The position numbers and the translations under genes were made by a program. From positions 1,612,001 through 1,676,000 of the forward strand of contig NZ_CP144555.1 of NCBI RefSeq assembly GCF_036607905.1: 64,000 nucleotides of DNA. Reading direction: 5' to 3'. Origin of the DNA: Streptomyces sp. SCSIO 75703 (GTDB lineage Bacteria > Actinomycetota > Actinomycetes > Streptomycetales > Streptomycetaceae). Below the pieces are notes generated by a model, which was not told the origin of the DNA, searched no databases, and worked only from the letters and a program-made list of their open reading frames with translations. Below, in pieces: positions 35,581 to 42,907 of the stretch (position 1 is its first letter; every line of letters begins with the position of its first letter).

Positions 35581-35616
35581 ACCGGCAAATCCCAGCACAA
35601 GGCCCGTATCCGTAAA

Positions 35617-35643
35617 GGTGGCCCGGCTCCACGCCGGGCCACC
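35617..35643. other. Perfect 10-bp hairpin
   Basis: GGTGGCCCGG (35617-35626) and CCGGGCCACC (35634-35643) pair perfectly around a seven-base loop. No T run follows, so it is not a standard intrinsic terminator. It lies between two small genes, 330 bp upstream of the inverted-repeat cluster proposed as oriT, and could be part of the transfer origin or a message-stability element. Confidence 0.55.
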
Positions 35644-35664
35644 GCCCCGCTTAGGAGGTACGCC

Positions 35665-35901
35665 ATGATTCCTCGTCCCCCTCGCTTTTCCGGGCCCACC
35701 ACCGCCGAGGCCGGTGCCTGGGCGGACGTCTTGGTCCGCCGGCAACTCCTCCACGCCGTCGTCCTCACGCCGACCGGGCAGTGGCTCGTCCAGGACCGTC
35801 CCAACAGACCGGTTCGCGTCCTTGCCAGCCCAGCCGAAGTTCTCGCGCTGGCCGCAACCATCCAGCACCGCACCCGCTCTACGATGCCCCAATCTCAATG
35901 A
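35665..35901 (+). CDS. Small unknown protein upstream of mobC
   Basis: 78 aa. A near-perfect ribosome site, TTAGGAGGT, precedes the ATG, and its TGA overlaps the ATG of the next gene. The sequence (EAGAWADVLVRRQLLHAVVL, TPTGQWLVQDRPNRPVRVLA) suggests a small alpha/beta fold with no recognised family. No signal peptide or membrane segment. Conserved position suggests a role in regulation of mobilisation, but nothing more can be said. Confidence 0.6.
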   Translation: MIPRPPRFSGPTTAEAGAWADVLVRRQLLHAVVLTPTGQWLVQDRPNRPVRVLASPAEVLALAATIQHRTRSTMPQSQ

Positions 35902-36539
35902 CGAACGCACCCAAGAACGGCACCACCCCGGAACCTGATCCCGGCTCCAACACGGTCTCGGGGCGAGCAAGTTATCGGCCAAGACACTCTTCCCCGACGG
36001 GGAAGCGCGTCTTGGCCAATGCCGCCCCAGAAGCGGCGGAAGCGGTCCAGCACCGGGGGGTGCTGGACCGTCAGGCTGCGACCGAGGGCGGGTCGCAGCC
36101 AGAGGAGAAGCCTGTACCGCGTCGCGAGCGCCGCGCTGTGAAGAACGCCTCACGCAAGCGCTCGCCGAAGCCTTCCGTCAACAAGCGCAACTACGTGTGC
36201 AGCGTGCGTCTCAACGACGACGAGAAGCACCGCATTGCCGTCGCAGCCGCAGCAGCCCGTACGAGCCTGCCCGCGTTCCTCGCCCGCAGCGCACTCGCCG
36301 CCGCCCATGACCCCGAGCATGCCGCCAGTGCCATCGCCGGCGAGCGCGAACTGATCTCCGAAGTATTCGCCGCCCGCCGCAATCTCGGCCAGGTCGGCAA
36401 CAACCTCAACCAGATAGCCAAGGCCATCAACTCCGGCAGCCAGCCTGCGGACGCCCACCTCGACGCCGTGCTGACCGCCGTGCGACGGGCCACCGCCCGC
36501 GTACAAGCCGTCGCCGACCTTCTCCTCGAACACCGCTAG
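35898..36539 (+). CDS. mobC: MobC-like relaxosome accessory protein
   Basis: 213 aa from ATG 35898. Family-like sequence begins only at about residue 85: KRNYVCSVRLNDDEKHRIAV (ribbon-helix-helix-like), LPAFLARSALAAAHD, and the MobC hallmark EVFAARRNLGQVGNNLNQIA, then KAINSG. MobC proteins bind oriT and help the relaxase nick. The first 80 residues are low in structure and are encoded by DNA packed with inverted repeats, so the functional start could be GTG 36138, leaving those repeats as an upstream oriT. The 35898 start overlaps the previous stop (ATGA). Confidence 0.85.
   Translation: MTNAPKNGTTPEPDPGSNTVSGRASYRPRHSSPTGKRVLANAAPEAAEAVQHRGVLDRQAATEGGSQPEEKPVPRRERRAVKNASRKRSPKPSVNKRNYVCSVRLNDDEKHRIAVAAAAARTSLPAFLARSALAAAHDPEHAASAIAGERELISEVFAARRNLGQVGNNLNQIAKAINSGSQPADAHLDAVLTAVRRATARVQAVADLLLEHR
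35977..36100. other. Cluster of three inverted repeats, candidate oriT
   Basis: Hairpin 1: GGCCAAGAC (35977-35985) with GTCTTGGCC (36009-36017), enclosing CTTCCCC (35989-35995) with GGGGAAG (35999-36005). Hairpin 2: CGGTCCAGCACC (36043-36054) with GGTGCTGGACCG (36059-36070), perfect over 12 bp. Hairpin 3: GGCTGCGACC (36074-36083) with GGTCGCAGCC (36091-36100), perfect over 10 bp. Three perfect hairpins in 124 bp beside mobC and the relaxase are what a transfer origin looks like. No nick site can be assigned. Confidence 0.6.
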
Positions 36540-36553
36540 GAATCCCACCCGTC

Positions 36554-38296
36554 ATGGTCCCCAAGATCCACAAGCGCGGGAAGCGCACCATCGGCCTGAT
36601 CTACTACCTCTACGGCCCCGGCAAGGCCGAGGAACACATCGACCCGCATCTGGTGGCGTCCTGGGACCACGCCGCCCCTGACCCCGGTCGCGACGCGCAG
36701 GCCACCTACCAGCAACTCCAGCAACTCCTGGACCAGCCCCTCGCGCTCCTCGATGACAAGCAGCGGGCGAAGAAGCACGTATGGCACCTGTCGGTGCGCA
36801 ACGGTCCGACCGACCGGATCCTCACGGACAAGGAGTGGGGCGACGTTGCCCGCCGCATGGTGTCCGCCGCTGGCATCGACGACCCCGACCAGGGCGCAGG
36901 CTGCCGGTGGGTCGCCGTCCGGCACGCCGACGACCACATCCACATACTTGCCACGCTCGCCCGTGAAGACGGCTACCGGCCCTACCTGGACCGCGACGCC
37001 AACCGGGTCCAAGCCGAGGCCCGGCGCTTGGAGAAGGAGCTGGGCCTGCGCCGTCTCAAGCCCGGCGACGGCACCGCAGCGAAGCGGCCCACCAGCGCCG
37101 AACGCCACAAAGCGATGCGGCAGGGTCGCGAGCGCACCGCCCGCGAAGAGCTACGCGAAACCGTACGACGCGCGGTGAGCGGAGCGCGGAGCGACGAGGA
37201 GTTCTTCGACCGGCTCGCCGCCGCTGGCCTCCTGATCCGCAAGCGCGCCGCGCCCTCCGGTGACCTGCTCGGATACAAGGTCGCCCTGCCCGACGACCTG
37301 AACAAGGACGGCGAGCCGGTGTTCTACCCTGGCGCGCGCCTGGCTCCCGACCTGTCTTTGCCTCGCATCCGCGAGCGGTGGTCCGGTGATGCGCAGGATG
37401 TGCCTGCGGCCCGGCGGGAGGAAGCGATTCGTACGGGGCCGGGCAGTCCGGCCTCCGCGCGCCGCGGCACGGCATCGGCCGTGTGGCAGGCCGTGCTCGT
37501 CGTCGAACACGGCGAGGACGGGGTCGCCGCCGCCCACATCGCCGCGGTCGGCGAGGTCCTGGACGCACTCGCGAAGACGTCTGCCGCTCACACCCGCCGC
37601 GAACTGCGCGACGCGGCAACGGCTTTCGAACGGGCCTCGCGCTCTCACGTCCGCGCCGTACGCGGGCACGATCGAGCCCTGCGACAGGCTGCCCGCGACC
37701 TCGTCCAGGGCGGTCCGGCCCTCGGCCGGGGTGAGGACGGAGCCACTACGGCGATGGCGATCGACATGCTGGTCTTCCTGATCACCGCCACCGCGCACTG
37801 GCACGCCAGGAAGGGGCACGCCCAGCAAGCAGAAGCCGCCGCCCGGGCCGCCGAGCACCTGCGCACCGCCTACCGGGCCGCCTCGGCCCAGCCGCTCGGT
37901 GTGCTCTACCAGCGTGGTCGGCGTCTGAGCCGACCGATGCTCCAGCGTCAGACCGTGCTGCTGCGCGAGGCGCTGCCGGAGCTGGCCGAGCAGATCCTTG
38001 CCGAACCCGGCTGGTACGCCCTGGCTGCAACCATTGCGGAAGCCGAAGCCGCCGGCCACGACCCAGCCGCTCTCCTGTCCGACGTTGTCGCTCGGCGCGA
38101 ACTGGGCACCGCGGACTCCGTCAGCGACGTGCTCGTGTGGCGGATGCGACGGACAGCCGATCTGCCCGCCGATGCCTCCCAGCTTCCCGAGACCAGCACC
38201 GCAGGGAACCGGTCCGTGACGCGCGGGATGGCCGCCAGACCCTCCGCGCCCGGCAGGCGGCGCAGCGGAGAGGAGACATCGCGTCAGACGCGGTGA
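36554..38296 (+). CDS. Relaxase (mobilisation nuclease)
   Basis: 580 aa. A relaxase nicks one strand at oriT by a Tyr attack and pilots the DNA. The N-terminal nuclease domain has candidate catalytic Tyr in GLIYYLYGPG (residues 17-20) and the metal motif RHADDHIHILATL near residue 120 (H-x-D-x-x-H-x-H type). The next part (AEARRLEKELGLRRLKPGD, SDEEFFDRLAAAGLLIRKRA, GYKVALPDD) is the usual linker of actinomycete VirD2/MobA-like relaxases. The C-terminal 300 residues are helical and Ala-rich. It lies 14 bp after mobC in the same operon. Confidence 0.87.
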   Translation: MVPKIHKRGKRTIGLIYYLYGPGKAEEHIDPHLVASWDHAAPDPGRDAQATYQQLQQLLDQPLALLDDKQRAKKHVWHLSVRNGPTDRILTDKEWGDVARRMVSAAGIDDPDQGAGCRWVAVRHADDHIHILATLAREDGYRPYLDRDANRVQAEARRLEKELGLRRLKPGDGTAAKRPTSAERHKAMRQGRERTAREELRETVRRAVSGARSDEEFFDRLAAAGLLIRKRAAPSGDLLGYKVALPDDLNKDGEPVFYPGARLAPDLSLPRIRERWSGDAQDVPAARREEAIRTGPGSPASARRGTASAVWQAVLVVEHGEDGVAAAHIAAVGEVLDALAKTSAAHTRRELRDAATAFERASRSHVRAVRGHDRALRQAARDLVQGGPALGRGEDGATTAMAIDMLVFLITATAHWHARKGHAQQAEAAARAAEHLRTAYRAASAQPLGVLYQRGRRLSRPMLQRQTVLLREALPELAEQILAEPGWYALAATIAEAEAAGHDPAALLSDVVARRELGTADSVSDVLVWRMRRTADLPADASQLPETSTAGNRSVTRGMAARPSAPGRRRSGEETSRQTR

Positions 38297-38481
38297 GCCC
38301 ACCGGATATCGGCACGCAGTCTCACCGCATCGCCGCCGTTGTGATGCCGCCACGGCGACTTAAGCACGCATCGTGGCCCACTCGTCATCCGGGCAGACGA
38401 GCGGTCGAGTGCCCCTGCTGACCTGGCCGGAGGGGGCTGTGGAGTTTGTGAATTGAAACCACGGGGGCGTGAGGCACGATC

Positions 38482-38970
38482 ATGAAACGCGCAGGACGAG
38501 GTGCCGAGGTAGAGGAGGACGCCAGGGTGTTTCACCGGATACGTCGCAGGGCCAAGGAGCCGAGCGAAGCTCAGAAGCGGTTCGCCGAGCTGCACGCACA
38601 GCTGCAGGGCCAGGTCCCGCCCGGCTTCGGAGTGCCGGCACCTGAGCCGCAGTCCGTCGAACCGGCTGCCGTCGTGGACGATTTCCTCCCGCCGGAGCTG
38701 CGGGTGCCGAGCCACGACCAGGTCGAAGGCAGGATGATGCCGTGGCAGCAGCCTCTGGTCCTCGACGGTGAGCTGGCCGCCTGCGCCGAGTGCGGCGCGT
38801 ACCGGGACTGGCTCATCCTCTCCACCCGCGGTGAGATCTGGCTGCGCTGCCGGGCCGGACATCAGCAGCTGGAGACCCGCATCGACACCGCCTGGTACAA
38901 CCGGCACTCCGGGCCGGCGGACTCGACGCACGCCACGTTCGAGGACTGCCTGCGCCACCTCGGGCACTGA
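38482..38970 (+). CDS. Zinc-ribbon-like unknown protein
   Basis: 162 aa. The N-terminal 60 residues are charged helix; the C-terminal half has CAECGAYRDWLILSTRGEIW, then LRCRAGHQ, a C-x2-C...C-x3-H arrangement that may hold one zinc ion. Family not recognised. It starts 185 bp after the relaxase. That gap contains no gene I can support. Confidence 0.55.
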   Translation: MKRAGRGAEVEEDARVFHRIRRRAKEPSEAQKRFAELHAQLQGQVPPGFGVPAPEPQSVEPAAVVDDFLPPELRVPSHDQVEGRMMPWQQPLVLDGELAACAECGAYRDWLILSTRGEIWLRCRAGHQQLETRIDTAWYNRHSGPADSTHATFEDCLRHLGH

Positions 38971-39049
38971 CCACCACTCCTACGACCCCACCGGGCCCGC
39001 GGGCCCGCACTGACCACCCGTCGCCTAGCACCAAGGGGTCAGTTCCGTC

Positions 39050-39742
39050 ATGCGCGTTCGCGTCGCCACCACCGCATTCGGCATCACCGCCGCCCTCCTC
39101 GCCGTGCCCGCTTGCTCCACCGACACCACCGGATCCAAGCACCAGACCTCCTCCTCCCGTACGGGAAAGCCGACCGAGACAGCCCAGGAGCCGGCCGCGC
39201 TCTCCTCGGCCGCGCTCGAGTCCCGCCTGCTCGACCCGCGCGACCTCGGCAGCGGCTACCTGCCCAAGCCGGAGCGTCCGGCCCAGCACGACGACGTCAC
39301 CGTCATCGGCTGCCCGGCCTTGAGCGAGCTGGGCGGCGACGCGGCGACTGGCGGCACACTCGCCTTCCCGCACAAGGCGGAGGTGGACTTCACATACGGC
39401 GGCAGCTCCTCGGAGATCTCCGAGGAGCTGTACAGCGACAGCGTGAACAAGCTCTCCGACGGCGTCGGCCGGATCTTCGACGCCATGGCCGGCTGCCCGG
39501 CCTATCAGGTCGTCTCCGGTGGGACCCCGGTCGACGTGACCTCGCAGAAGCTGCCCGCACCCACCGTCGGCGGTGATGAGCGGTGGAGCCTGCTCCTGAC
39601 CTTTATCGCCGAGGGCCGGAGCACCGTGGTCAAGCAGACCGCGATCCGCGACGGCAACCTGCTGCTGGTCGTCTCCGGCTCCCCGGCCCTCGTCGACCGC
39701 CACCTCGACAAGGCCCTTGCCAAGGCCACGGCAACGAGCTGA
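39050..39742 (+). CDS. Secreted lipoprotein
   Basis: 230 aa. A signal peptide of basic MRVRVATT and a hydrophobic stretch ends at ALLAVPAC, giving a plausible lipobox with lipidated Cys about residue 23. A Ser/Thr-rich linker follows, then a folded domain (LESRLLDPRDLGSGYLPKPE, VTVIGCPALSELGGD, MAGCPAYQVVSGGTPVDVTS) like the small sensor or scaffold lipoproteins common in Streptomyces. Two Cys (in IGC and AGC) could form a disulphide. Function unknown; the strong hairpin at 39760 ends its transcript. Confidence 0.72.
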   Translation: MRVRVATTAFGITAALLAVPACSTDTTGSKHQTSSSRTGKPTETAQEPAALSSAALESRLLDPRDLGSGYLPKPERPAQHDDVTVIGCPALSELGGDAATGGTLAFPHKAEVDFTYGGSSSEISEELYSDSVNKLSDGVGRIFDAMAGCPAYQVVSGGTPVDVTSQKLPAPTVGGDERWSLLLTFIAEGRSTVVKQTAIRDGNLLLVVSGSPALVDRHLDKALAKATATS

Positions 39743-39759
39743 CCCGCGCGCGCGTCACG

Positions 39760-39795
39760 CTGCTGCCTCCGACCACCGCTGGTCGGGGGCAGCAG
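39760..39795 (+). terminator. Strong hairpin after the lipoprotein gene
   Basis: A 16-bp stem with one G-T pair: 39760-39775 pairs with 39780-39795 around a CCGC loop (CTGCTGCCTCCGACCA on the left). It starts 17 bases after the stop codon. No long T run follows, as is usual for Streptomyces terminators. Confidence 0.75.
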
Positions 39796-39852
39796 TGCGT
39801 TATGGGCTGCGCATGGACGACCCGACCGGCCACTTCACCCGGTAAGCAAGAA

Positions 39853-39886
39853 AGTCCGGCACCCCCAACTGGGAGGATGCCGGACT
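39853..39886 (-). terminator. Terminator of the DUF317 operon
   Basis: AGTCCGGCA (39853-39861) and TGCCGGACT (39878-39886) form a stem with further C/G pairing possible inside. On the minus strand the stem is followed by TTCTTGCTT. It lies 29 bases beyond the stop of the minus-strand gene ending at 39915. Confidence 0.65.
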
Positions 39887-39914
39887 GCGATCATCGAGAG
39901 TGGTGCGCGGGACG

Positions 39915-40733
39915 TTAGATGGTCGGCGCGCGCAGGAGGCGCTCCTGGGTGGCCTCGGGCAGGACCCGCCGCAGGACCGGTGCGGTCGAGCTGAGGGAGG
40001 CGGCGAAGGCGGCGACGAGATCGTGCGGGACGCTGGCGGCGAACGAGGCCACCCACAGAAGCGGGTCGCCGAGCACGGGCTCGGCCCACGCCTGCCAGCC
40101 GGCCGGTCGCGTCTCGTCGTCCTCGGCGGGCAAGGCCCGTAGGTCGCCGTCCTGGATGAGGGGCGGGACCTCGCCGAGGCTGATGTGCGAGGTGAACGTC
40201 GGGTCCGTCGCCGCCTGGGGTTGGTCGATGTCTCGGAACCATCCGTGGGCGGCGACAGCGTCAAGGACCAGCTCAGATCCGGCGAGCGGCACGGCAGGCT
40301 GGTTGCTTGCGTCGAGCGCGACGAGGAAGTCGACCACCGCCTCGCCGGGGACGTCACGGGTGAAGTAGGCGGACCACTGCGCGAGCGGGCTGCTCGCCTC
40401 GGCTCGGGCGGAGATCTGCCAGGCGATCGGCAGCCCACCCAGGTGGAACGGTTCGTCCGCCAGCCCCCACTGGGCCCAACGCAAGGCGTCGGGGCTGATG
40501 TGCAGGACGGTGCTGCGCAGGACCTGGCGGTCCTCCGGTTCCTCGTCCGGCTCGTGCCGTCCCCGGACGATCGTCAGGCTCGTCCAGCCCAGGCCGGCGA
40601 GCGCGTCGGCGACGACGTCGTAGAGCCGTCCGTCGTCACCGGCTAGGTGCCGGGGGCCAACCCAGAACGCGGGCTGGCCGCCGCGCGGGGCGGACTGGTC
40701 GGGCGGAAGGTCGGGGTACAGGGGCACCTCCAA
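39915..40733 (-). CDS. DUF317 domain protein
   Basis: 272 aa with two DUF317 units. Unit 1 includes WVGPRHLAGDDGRLYDVVAD and the strand SPLAQWSAYFTRDVPGEAVV; unit 2 includes PLLWVASFAASVPHDLVAAF, then AASLSSTAPVLRR, the usual repeat end. DUF317 proteins are an actinobacterial family often found on plasmids and integrative elements, with unknown function. It is probably transcribed from upstream of 41502 with the next two minus-strand genes. Another DUF317 remnant lies at 44049-44253. Confidence 0.8.
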   Translation of the reverse strand: MEVPLYPDLPPDQSAPRGGQPAFWVGPRHLAGDDGRLYDVVADALAGLGWTSLTIVRGRHEPDEEPEDRQVLRSTVLHISPDALRWAQWGLADEPFHLGGLPIAWQISARAEASSPLAQWSAYFTRDVPGEAVVDFLVALDASNQPAVPLAGSELVLDAVAAHGWFRDIDQPQAATDPTFTSHISLGEVPPLIQDGDLRALPAEDDETRPAGWQAWAEPVLGDPLLWVASFAASVPHDLVAAFAASLSSTAPVLRRVLPEATQERLLRAPTI

Positions 40734-40748
40734 GGGCTCGGTTCGTGT

Positions 40749-41039
40749 CTAGTTGCCGCCGGCGCGGCGGCGAGGGCGGCGCGGGGGCGCCTGGACGGGG
40801 CCCTGCCAGGTCAGGGCGATGGCGACCTCCGGCGGAAGGTGGCCGAGCTGTGCATCCTCGTCCCGCCCTTCGGCGAGGTAGACAACGGTCCGGCCGGTCT
40901 CGTCGACCGACTGCAGGACCTGCGCCAAGCGGTGCGCCATCGGGAAGAACGGGTTCATGGCCTGGCGGACCGGAGCGCTCCGGTCGCAGCCGGACAACAG
41001 GTCAATGAGAGTGCCGACGGTCATCTCCGGGGACGTCAC
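40749..41039 (-). CDS. Small unknown protein in DUF317 operon
   Basis: 96 aa. The GTG start at 41039 is preceded on the minus strand by CCAGGAGG, a strong ribosome site. Sequence MTVGTLIDLLSGCDRSAPVR, then MNPFFPMAHRLAQVLQSVDE suggests a compact alpha/beta protein with an Arg/Pro-rich tail. No family recognised. It lies 15 bp upstream of the DUF317 gene and is probably co-transcribed. Confidence 0.6.
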   Translation of the reverse strand: MTSPEMTVGTLIDLLSGCDRSAPVRQAMNPFFPMAHRLAQVLQSVDETGRTVVYLAEGRDEDAQLGHLPPEVAIALTWQGPVQAPPRRPRRRAGGN

Positions 41040-41142
41040 GGACAGCCTCCTGGGGTTCGGGGAAACGGGGGCGGTGGAGTTGGGCCGGCCTCGGTACGGC
41101 CAGCGCTCACAGGGCGGGCACTACGTGTCAGCGTCCGCGCTG

Positions 41143-41502
41143 TCAGAGGCGGCGCGAGGTCTCCAGCACCCTCGCCACGGTGGCGGCGACGATGTCGGCC
41201 GGCGTCTCAGTGTCGAACGACAGGTGGTAGCCGCGCACCTTGGCTGTGCCTGTGACAGCGATCGTCCAACCTTCGCCGTCGGTGCCGGGGCGGCCGTTGG
41301 GGAACCAGCCGAGGTAGAAGCGGCCATCCTTCGAACTGATGTGCACGTCCGCTCGGTCGTCCACGATGAGGTGGAAGTCCTCCGCGGAGAACTGATCCGT
41401 GACGAGCGTGGGCTGGCCGGGGCCGAGCTGCCACTCACGCAGGCGCAAGGCTTCGACGGTGGTGGAGAGACCAGGGCCCAGGGGAGCCACGGTCACGGGC
41501 AA
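41143..41502 (-). CDS. Small DUF317-like protein
   Basis: 119 aa. Residues 35-110 (DDRADVHISSKDGRFYLGWF, GEGWTIAVTGTAKVRGYHLS, PADIVAATVARVLETS) resemble the strand-strand-helix pattern of one DUF317 unit but lack its strongest signature, so assignment is tentative. GTG 41502 has GAGAGGTG upstream on the minus strand. First gene of the three-gene minus-strand operon; the promoter would lie in 41503-41733. Confidence 0.55.
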   Translation of the reverse strand: MPVTVAPLGPGLSTTVEALRLREWQLGPGQPTLVTDQFSAEDFHLIVDDRADVHISSKDGRFYLGWFPNGRPGTDGEGWTIAVTGTAKVRGYHLSFDTETPADIVAATVARVLETSRRL

Positions 41503-41650
41503 TCACCTCTCTGACCTGGGGTTACTTGCAAGGTCGTCTACGTTGACATGCGCTCGCGCCCGTTGACCAGTCTTTCCGAGGTCTTTCCTGTCTGCCCCCG
41601 GCGAACTACTGACCGCTGCCAACTGTGGGGGCTCAAGTTCGGCTGCACGT

Positions 41651-41698
41651 TCTCACGGCCGACTTCATATCGGCTGCATTTGTGAGGCGGCCGTGAGA
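41651..41698. repeat. 11-bp inverted repeat upstream of DUF317 operon
   Basis: TCTCACGGCCG (41651-41661) and CGGCCGTGAGA (41688-41698) are perfect reverse complements 26 bases apart. CGGCTGCA also occurs twice nearby (from 41639 and from 41671). It lies between the DUF317 operon and the transposase chimera and may be an operator or an old element end. Confidence 0.5.
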
Positions 41699-41733
41699 CA
41701 GCGCAGGTCAATGACAGTGCCCTGCGGCACGCC

Positions 41734-42369
41734 CTAGTCCGAGGCGCGACGGCCGTTGATAACAGCGCGTACGGCCCGATCGCCGCGAGGGTCGGCCATC
41801 AGGCGGGCGATGTCCCACCATCGCAGTAGCAGCGCCGGATAGTGCGGCGGGATCGCGTCCATGAACTCCCGGTTGAACCGTGCGCGGACGCTCTCGTGGC
41901 GCAGGGCGGCGCGGATGTCGTCCAGGGACGGCGGGAGGTGCCGGACGGCGGGCGGCAGTGTGGCCTCGTGCTCCGGCGCCAGCTTGCGGCCGGGCTGGGC
42001 CATGATGTTCCCGCCCAGCGCAGCGGCAACGTCATCCTCCAGCTCCTCCTGGGCCTGCACGGCACGCTCCCACCAGTCGAGTGCGCCGGCCGCGTTCAGC
42101 TCGGCGAGCAGGATGCGATGCAACTGGTCGAAGACGCCGGCCCGCTGCCACCGTTCCAGGCGGCGCCAGGAGGTCTGTCCAGAGCCGAACCCCAGCTCCA
42201 AGGGCAGGAGTTGCCAGGCTATGTCGTTGTGGAGCACGTACAGGATGCCCTGCAGACACAGCCGGTCCGCCACCGGTCGTGGCCCCGGCGACCGCTCGGG
42301 CCAGGGCGGCAGCAGCGGTTCGATCAGCGCCCACAAGTCGTCGTCCACGATCCACGGCCGGGTCGTCAC
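41734..42369 (-). CDS. Chimeric ORF: transposase start fused to DUF6247-like protein
   Basis: 211 aa. Residues 1-99 are an IS5/IS4-type transposase N terminus. The rest is unrelated: a helical segment (QAQEELEDDVAAALGG) and a domain MAQPGRKLAPEHEATLPPAV, then LPPSLDDIRAALRHESVRAR, that resembles the DUF6247/antitoxin-like proteins of Streptomyces. An internal ATG at 42003 would give that 89-residue protein alone, and this is the more likely functional product. The join probably arose by insertion and deletion. The fused protein cannot be an active transposase. Confidence 0.65.
   Translation of the reverse strand: MTTRPWIVDDDLWALIEPLLPPWPERSPGPRPVADRLCLQGILYVLHNDIAWQLLPLELGFGSGQTSWRRLERWQRAGVFDQLHRILLAELNAAGALDWWERAVQAQEELEDDVAAALGGNIMAQPGRKLAPEHEATLPPAVRHLPPSLDDIRAALRHESVRARFNREFMDAIPPHYPALLLRWWDIARLMADPRGDRAVRAVINGRRASD
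42073..42369 (-). mobile_element. Truncated IS5-family transposase remnant
   Basis: The 5' 99 codons match the N-terminal domain of IS5-type transposases: IVDDDLWALIEPLLPPWPER, then RLCLQGILYVLHNDIAWQLL and FGSGQTSWRRLERWQRAGVF. The catalytic DDE part is missing: homology stops at GALDW, where a full copy would continue SRAVVDGSHVRA. I see no matching terminal inverted repeats in the flanks. A relic, not a mobile copy. Confidence 0.75.
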
Positions 42370-42628
42370 ACCCTCCGAACGGCCGAATCCTCACATCGGT
42401 CACGGCCTACCAGGCCACTTCAACAAGATCGCGTTACGAGCTCTAAGTGAGATCTGTCACAGTCGAATTGCACCCTACTCCGGCGGCGGGGCGAAGAATC
42501 CGGGCACCTTTATGCGCGTGACCAGCCATCCTTTCGAGGTGACTCTATTACCTAAACACAATTCCCCCCTCGGGGGCACATTAGAGGAAACTCGAGCCGC
42601 AAGTGGGCATCCGATACCATCGCTTCGC
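42370..42628. other. Intergenic region with lower GC
   Basis: No gene supported. The part around 42440-42600 is clearly less GC-rich than its surroundings (for example CTATTACCTAAACACAATTC) and contains a short CCCCC/GGGGG hairpin. It may carry the promoter of the small ORF at 42629 or be foreign DNA left by the transposase insertion. Confidence 0.4.
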
Positions 42629-42775
42629 ATGGGACTCGAAACGCAGGTCACGATCACATCCTGCCCGATCTTCGCCCTGCTCACGACACTGTTCGCCGCA
42701 GCACTCGCACACCCTGATCCGCAGATGAGGGCGAGGGCTGAGCGGATCCTTAGGGTGATTTTCAGAGCACGGTAG
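42629..42775 (+). CDS. Possible small amphipathic protein
   Basis: 48 aa: MGLETQVTITSCPIFALLTT, then LFAAALAHPDPQMRARAERI and a basic end. A hydrophobic helix followed by an Arg-rich helix is typical of small Streptomyces membrane-associated proteins. No clear ribosome site is visible, and codon use is mixed. It lies alone between the transposase chimera and a bidirectional terminator. Could be a chance frame. Confidence 0.35.
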   Translation: MGLETQVTITSCPIFALLTTLFAAALAHPDPQMRARAERILRVIFRAR

Positions 42776-42856
42776 AGCGCACATTCATCAGCCTGAAACA
42801 AAGTACCGTCACTGGTTTTCAAGCCAAGGAGCTGCGCCTCCGTTCACGCTCGCACG

Positions 42857-42894
42857 ATGAAGCCCCCGGAATCGAATGATTCCGGGGGCTTCAT
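42857..42894. terminator. Bidirectional terminator
   Basis: A perfect 17-bp stem: ATGAAGCCCCCGGAATC (42857-42873) and its complement (42878-42894), with loop GAAT. It lies 13 bases beyond the minus-strand stop at 42908 and serves rightward transcripts as well. The strongest hairpin in the window. Confidence 0.88.
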
Positions 42895-42907
42895 GGGGTC
42901 GGTTGGG

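Noticed and set aside
33293..36153. Very long minus-strand open frames across the SpdB-like and mobC region
   Set aside because: They exist because the 45-bp repeat unit is stop-free on both strands; they lack start signals and family motifs, and the plus-strand genes there overlap each other in the usual operon manner.
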